The position numbers and the translations under genes are program-made. From Bacillota bacterium (lineage in GTDB: Bacteria; Bacillota; Bacilli; Bacillales; Cytobacillaceae), in assembly GCA_023387295.1 (NCBI GenBank), contig JAEWIG010000195.1:1-9141 (forward strand): a DNA stretch of 9,141 bases, given 5' to 3'. The notes under the pieces are model-generated. The model made no database searches. It was not told where the DNA came from and saw only the letters and a list, made by a program, of their open reading frames with translations. Each line of letters starts with the position of its first letter. The stretch's first letter is position 1. Shown piece by piece: positions 6,409 to 9,141 of the stretch.

Positions 6409-6420
6409 TAAAAAAACTTC
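6394..6420. repeat. AT-rich 27-base palindrome upstream of spoVID
   Basis: On the plus strand, GAGGTTTTTTTAT and ATAAAAAAACTTC are inverted around a single central G, with 13-base arms and one G.T position. No U-tract follows on either strand beyond the arms themselves. It overlaps the -35 element of the candidate spoVID promoter, so it could be a protein-binding site or a bent or cruciform-prone element. Function unknown. Confidence 0.6.
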
Positions 6421-6434
6421 AATAAGCTTCTGCT

Positions 6435-6449
6435 CATAACCTTGTTATG
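6435..6449. repeat. Short inverted repeat beside the GC-richer block
   Basis: CATAAC and GTTATG form a perfect 6-bp stem around CTT. No U-tract follows. It sits 3 bases from the larger inverted repeat and may belong to the same element. Confidence 0.4.
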
Positions 6450-6451
6450 TA

Positions 6452-6528
6452 GATGTCGTCGGCTTCATCTCACTGCGCTTACGATTACTACGTAGATCGA
6501 GGCTTGTTCGATGAATCCGACGACGATC
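6452..6528. repeat. GC-richer block bounded by a 15-base imperfect inverted repeat
   Basis: GTCGTCGGCTTCATC (6455-6469) and GATGAATCCGACGAC (6510-6524) are inverted copies with one mismatch and a 40-base centre. The centre contains the palindrome CTACGTAG (6488-6495) and ATCGA/TCGAT (6496-6500 and 6508-6512). The block is about half G+C, while the DNA on both sides is strongly AT-rich. It lies between the hemL terminator and the spoVID promoter, outside both predicted transcripts. It looks like an intergenic repeat or a small structured RNA; I recognise no known family. Confidence 0.5.
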
Positions 6529-6540
6529 ATTTTTACATAC

Positions 6541-6572
6541 AAAAACACCCATCTAAAATTTAGATGAGTGTT
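6541..6572 (-). terminator. Terminator of the hem operon
   Basis: On the minus strand, AACACTCATCTAAA and TTTAGATGGGTGTT pair over 14 positions with one G.U wobble and end in TTTTTG. It starts 13 bases after the hemL stop and closes the haem operon before spoVID. Confidence 0.92.
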
Positions 6573-6585
6573 CAATCAATAACAT

Positions 6586-7875
6586 TTATCCTTTTAATTT
6601 TGAAAAAGCGATTTCGACCGCTTGAATGGTTTTTTCAATATCCTCATCACTATGAGCAGTTGATAAGAATAATCCTTCAAATTGAGATGGTGGTAGGAAG
6701 ATCCCTTGATTAGCCATTTCTCGGTAATAAGCTGCAAAATAGTCTAGATTGGATGATTTTGCTACATCATAGTTAATAACCTTTTCATTTGTAAAGAAGA
6801 AGCCAATCATAGAACCAGCGCGATTAAATGTAACCGGAATATCATATTTTTCCGCAGCAGCCATAATTCCTGCCTCTAACATATCACCTTTTCGTTCAAA
6901 TTCCTTATAGGAATCTGGCGTTAATTGGCTCAATGTTTCATAACCAGCCGTCATTGCTAATGGGTTACCGGATAATGTTCCAGCTTGGTATATCGGCCCA
7001 CTTGGTGCAATTTGCTCCATAATCTCTGCTTTACCACCGTATGCTCCTACTGGTAGACCGCCACCAATTACTTTTCCTAAGCAAGTAATGTCAGGAGTTA
7101 CATTAAAATAGCTTTGAGCACAATTGTAAGCGACACGGAAGCCTGTCATAACTTCATCGAAAATGAGTAATGCACCATATTGAGTCGTTACTTCTCTTAA
7201 GCCTTCTAAAAATCCTGGAAGCGGTGGAACAACTCCCATATTTCCAGCAACTGGCTCAACAATAATACATGCAATGTCTTCACCAAACTGTTCAAATGCG
7301 TACTTTACACTTTCAAGGTCGTTATAAGGAACTGTAATCGTATTTTTTGCTACTCCTTCTGGAACTCCTGGACTATCAGGTAATCCTAATGTTGCTACTC
7401 CTGATCCTGCCTTAATAAGTAAAGAATCACCATGTCCATGGTAGCAACCTTCGAATTTCAATATTTTATTGCGCCCTGTATAGCCACGAGCAAGTCTTAA
7501 TGCACTCATCGTTGCTTCAGTGCCAGAAGAAACCATACGGATAACCTCAATGGATGGCACTCTTTCAATCACAAGTTTTGCAAGTTCATTTTCTTGTACA
7601 GTTGGTGCACCGAAGCTTGTCCCTTGTTCAGCCACTTTTTTTAGTGCTTCAACAACCCGATCATTTGTATGACCTAAAATTAACGGCCCCCATGATAAAA
7701 CATAATCAATATATTCATTGCCATCGATGTCATATATTTTTGATCCTTTTCCTCTTTCCATAAAAATCGGATCCATTTTAACAGATTTAAAGGCACGAAC
7801 AGGGGAGTTTACTCCTCCAGGCATTAAGTTTTTTGCTTCCTTAAAAGCGGCAATTGATTTATCGTAAGTACGCAT
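6586..7875 (-). CDS. hemL: Glutamate-1-semialdehyde 2,1-aminomutase
   Basis: PLP enzyme that converts glutamate-1-semialdehyde to 5-aminolevulinate, the last step of the C5 route to tetrapyrroles. The 429 residues match the family length, with no gap. Class-III aminotransferase features include GGVNSPVRAF (20-29), SSGTEA (116-121, PLP phosphate), YHGHGDSLL (145-153), DEVMTGFR (240-247, where Asp240 contacts the PLP ring nitrogen) and GKVIGGGLPVGAYGG (267-281, Schiff-base Lys268). The ATG at 7875 has GAGGG 5 bases upstream and gives MRTYDKSIAAF, as in Bacillus orthologues. It follows hemB by 18 bases and is the last gene of the operon. Many Bacillaceae also carry the paralogue gsaB; the hem-operon position supports hemL. 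Confidence 0.99.
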   Translation of the reverse strand: MRTYDKSIAAFKEAKNLMPGGVNSPVRAFKSVKMDPIFMERGKGSKIYDIDGNEYIDYVLSWGPLILGHTNDRVVEALKKVAEQGTSFGAPTVQENELAKLVIERVPSIEVIRMVSSGTEATMSALRLARGYTGRNKILKFEGCYHGHGDSLLIKAGSGVATLGLPDSPGVPEGVAKNTITVPYNDLESVKYAFEQFGEDIACIIVEPVAGNMGVVPPLPGFLEGLREVTTQYGALLIFDEVMTGFRVAYNCAQSYFNVTPDITCLGKVIGGGLPVGAYGGKAEIMEQIAPSGPIYQAGTLSGNPLAMTAGYETLSQLTPDSYKEFERKGDMLEAGIMAAAEKYDIPVTFNRAGSMIGFFFTNEKVINYDVAKSSNLDYFAAYYREMANQGIFLPPSQFEGLFLSTAHSDEDIEKTIQAVEIAFSKLKG

Positions 7876-7893
7876 TTCATCCCTCTTCTCTAA

Positions 7894-8871
7894 TTATTGT
7901 TCCTTTAACCATCTAGCTGCATCTTTTGCATGGTAAGTAATAATTAAATCACAGCCTGCACGTTTCATTCCTGTTAGCATTTCCATAACAATTCTTTCTT
8001 CATCGATCCAACCATTTTGTGCCGCAGCCTTTACCATTGAATACTCACCGCTTACGTTATAAATAACAAGTGGAAGATTAATATTGTTTTTTACGTCACG
8101 AACAATATCAAGATAAGGCATACCTGGTTTAACAATTAAAAAGTCAGCACCTTCGATTAAATCAGATTCAGCTTCTCTTAGTGCTTCCATCCGATTAGCT
8201 GGGTCCATTTGATATGCTTTGCGATCACCGAATTGTGGTGTACTATCAGCAGCGTCACGGAATGGTCCGTAAAAAGCAGAAGCGTATTTTACCGCATATG
8301 ACATAATCGGTGTATTTTCAAAGCCTGCCTCATCTAAACCAGCACGAATCGCCGCAACAAATCCATCCATCATATTCGAAGGTGCAATGATATCCGCTCC
8401 TGCCTTAGCTTGGCTAACAGCTGTTTGAACAAGTAATTCAAGAGATGGATCGTTTAATACTTGGTCGCCTTCAATAACACCACAATGTCCGTGGCTCGTA
8501 TATTCACATAAACAAGTATCAGCAATCACGATGATTTCCGGATACTTCGATTTGATCAAGCGTGTTGCTTCCTGGACAATTCCGTGATCATGATAGGCTT
8601 GCTGACCACACGCATCTTTTTCAAGTGGTATACCGAATAGGAGAACAGATTTAATACCTAAAGAAACAACTTCATTCATTTCCTCTTCAAGATGGTCTAA
8701 CGATAAATTATAAATGCCAGGCATCGAGGGAATTTCTCTTTTAATATTATTTCCTTCAGCAACGAAGATCGGGTAAATTAAATCATTGGTTGTTAATTGA
8801 TTTTCTCGCACTAAAGCTCTTATGTTTGCACTTTGGCGAAGACGTCTATGACGAGTAAATTGTAATTCCAT
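7894..8871 (-). CDS. hemB: Porphobilinogen synthase (5-aminolevulinate dehydratase)
   Basis: Condenses two 5-aminolevulinate molecules into porphobilinogen in the cytoplasm. The length of 325 residues is normal. The zinc-site cysteines are present at Cys120, Cys122 and Cys130 (DTCLCEYTSHGHCG), so this is a zinc-type rather than an Asp-rich magnesium-type enzyme. The two substrate Schiff-base lysines are Lys195 (SYAVKYAS) and Lys248 (IVKPG). RHRRLRQS-like N-terminal residues (HRRLRQS, 8-14) and GEYSM (275-279) are also typical. The ATG at 8871 follows AGGAGGG by 8 bases. The hemD stop is 13 bases upstream and overlaps this site, so the two genes are probably translationally coupled. Confidence 0.99.
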   Translation of the reverse strand: MELQFTRHRRLRQSANIRALVRENQLTTNDLIYPIFVAEGNNIKREIPSMPGIYNLSLDHLEEEMNEVVSLGIKSVLLFGIPLEKDACGQQAYHDHGIVQEATRLIKSKYPEIIVIADTCLCEYTSHGHCGVIEGDQVLNDPSLELLVQTAVSQAKAGADIIAPSNMMDGFVAAIRAGLDEAGFENTPIMSYAVKYASAFYGPFRDAADSTPQFGDRKAYQMDPANRMEALREAESDLIEGADFLIVKPGMPYLDIVRDVKNNINLPLVIYNVSGEYSMVKAAAQNGWIDEERIVMEMLTGMKRAGCDLIITYHAKDAARWLKEQ

Positions 8872-8879
8872 CGGTGATT

Positions 8880-8886
8880 CCCTCCT
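8880..8886 (-). promoter_or_regulatory. hemB ribosome binding site overlapping the hemD stop
   Basis: AGGAGGG begins at the A of the hemD TAG stop codon (8887-8885), eight bases before the hemB ATG. Ribosomes ending hemD sit on the hemB site, the usual arrangement for coupling. Confidence 0.8.
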
Positions 8887-9141
8887 AATGACTATTTTCG
8901 ATATAAGAAATTATGCTTTTTAACATATGATGAACAGTGTAAACTTCAGGTGAGCTATGTACTTTAAGCTCATAATACTTAGCTCTTTCAACTGTGATAG
9001 GTCCAATGCAGCCAACAATACAATCTTCCAGTAAATGGTGTAGATTGTTTTCTTTTACCACATCCATAAAATGGTCAACCGTTGAAGGACTTGTGAATGT
9101 AAGGATGTTTATGCTTTTGTTTGCTAGCTTTTCTTTTAAGA
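8885..9141 (-). CDS. hemD: Uroporphyrinogen III synthase, C-terminal part
   Basis: Cyclises hydroxymethylbilane to uroporphyrinogen III with inversion of ring D. Only the last 84 codons are in the window; the frame runs off the right edge, and the ATG at 9067 is internal. Family features are TFTSPSTVDHF just before that Met, then CIGPITVERAKYYELKV, and a C-terminal helix after EVYTVHHML, matching the HemD pattern TSPS / GPITA / YTI. Sequence outside these motifs is poorly conserved in this family, so the assignment rests on them and on the position directly before hemB. Confidence 0.93.
   Translation of the reverse strand, partial: LKEKLANKSINILTFTSPSTVDHFMDVVKENNLHHLLEDCIVGCIGPITVERAKYYELKVHSSPEVYTVHHMLKSIISYIENSH

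Noticed and set aside
6465..6530. 21-codon hydrophobic minus-strand frame (MIVVGFIEQASIYVVIVSAVR) that resembles a small toxin peptide
   Set aside because: No ribosome binding site and no recognisable promoter or antisense RNA partner; it lies after the hemL terminator. The hydrophobic look follows from the repeat sequence.
6453..6563. 36-codon plus-strand frame (ATG to TAG) with a protein-like look (AYDYYVDRGLFDESDDD)
   Set aside because: No ribosome binding site in front of it, it crosses the hemL terminator stem, and its composition comes from the GC-richer inverted-repeat block. It could be a decayed fragment, but nothing supports expression.
1..9141. Search for mobile elements, CRISPR arrays, tRNA/rRNA genes, toxin-antitoxin or defence systems
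   Set aside because: None seen. Gene content and order are the ordinary Bacillaceae hem-spoVID-ysxE-valS-folC region, with no transposase, integrase, direct-repeat array or tRNA-like fold.

Overview
The window is core chromosome of an endospore-forming member of the Bacillaceae. Every long reading frame has a counterpart in the Bacillus subtilis hem operon / spoVID / ysxE / valS / folC neighbourhood, and the gene order is the same. The DNA is AT-rich, start codons include TTG and GTG, ribosome binding sites are strong GGAGG types, and valS has a Gram-positive T-box leader. The genus cannot be fixed from this sequence alone.

All recognised genes are on the minus strand, so in transcription order they read from the right end of the window to the left. 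At the right end is the 3' half of a haem-biosynthesis operon: the C-terminal part of hemD (uroporphyrinogen III synthase), then hemB (porphobilinogen synthase) and hemL (glutamate-1-semialdehyde aminomutase). They are spaced 13 and 18 bases apart and end at a clear intrinsic terminator (6541-6572). The next 237 bases have no gene. They hold an unexplained GC-richer block with a 15-base imperfect inverted repeat, a near-perfect AT-rich palindrome and a probable sporulation promoter for spoVID.

spoVID (spore coat encasement, C-terminal LysM domain) and ysxE (CotS-like coat protein with a degenerate kinase fold) follow. Unusually, a well-formed terminator lies between them, with a candidate sigma-E promoter just in front of ysxE. 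The ysxE stop codon lies in the loop of a bidirectional terminator shared with the only plus-strand gene, a 64-residue membrane protein. That gene has an excellent ribosome binding site and a sigma-K-like promoter match.

The left third is the valS transcription unit: a sigma-A-like promoter, a roughly 320-nt valine T-box leader (specifier GUC, T-box and terminator), valyl-tRNA synthetase, then folC (folylpolyglutamate synthase, N-terminal 238 codons) after a 63-base gap holding a stable hairpin. I see no mobile element, CRISPR array, tRNA, rRNA or defence system. Most of the window is ordinary core genome. The points worth a second look are in the intergenic regions and in the small membrane protein.
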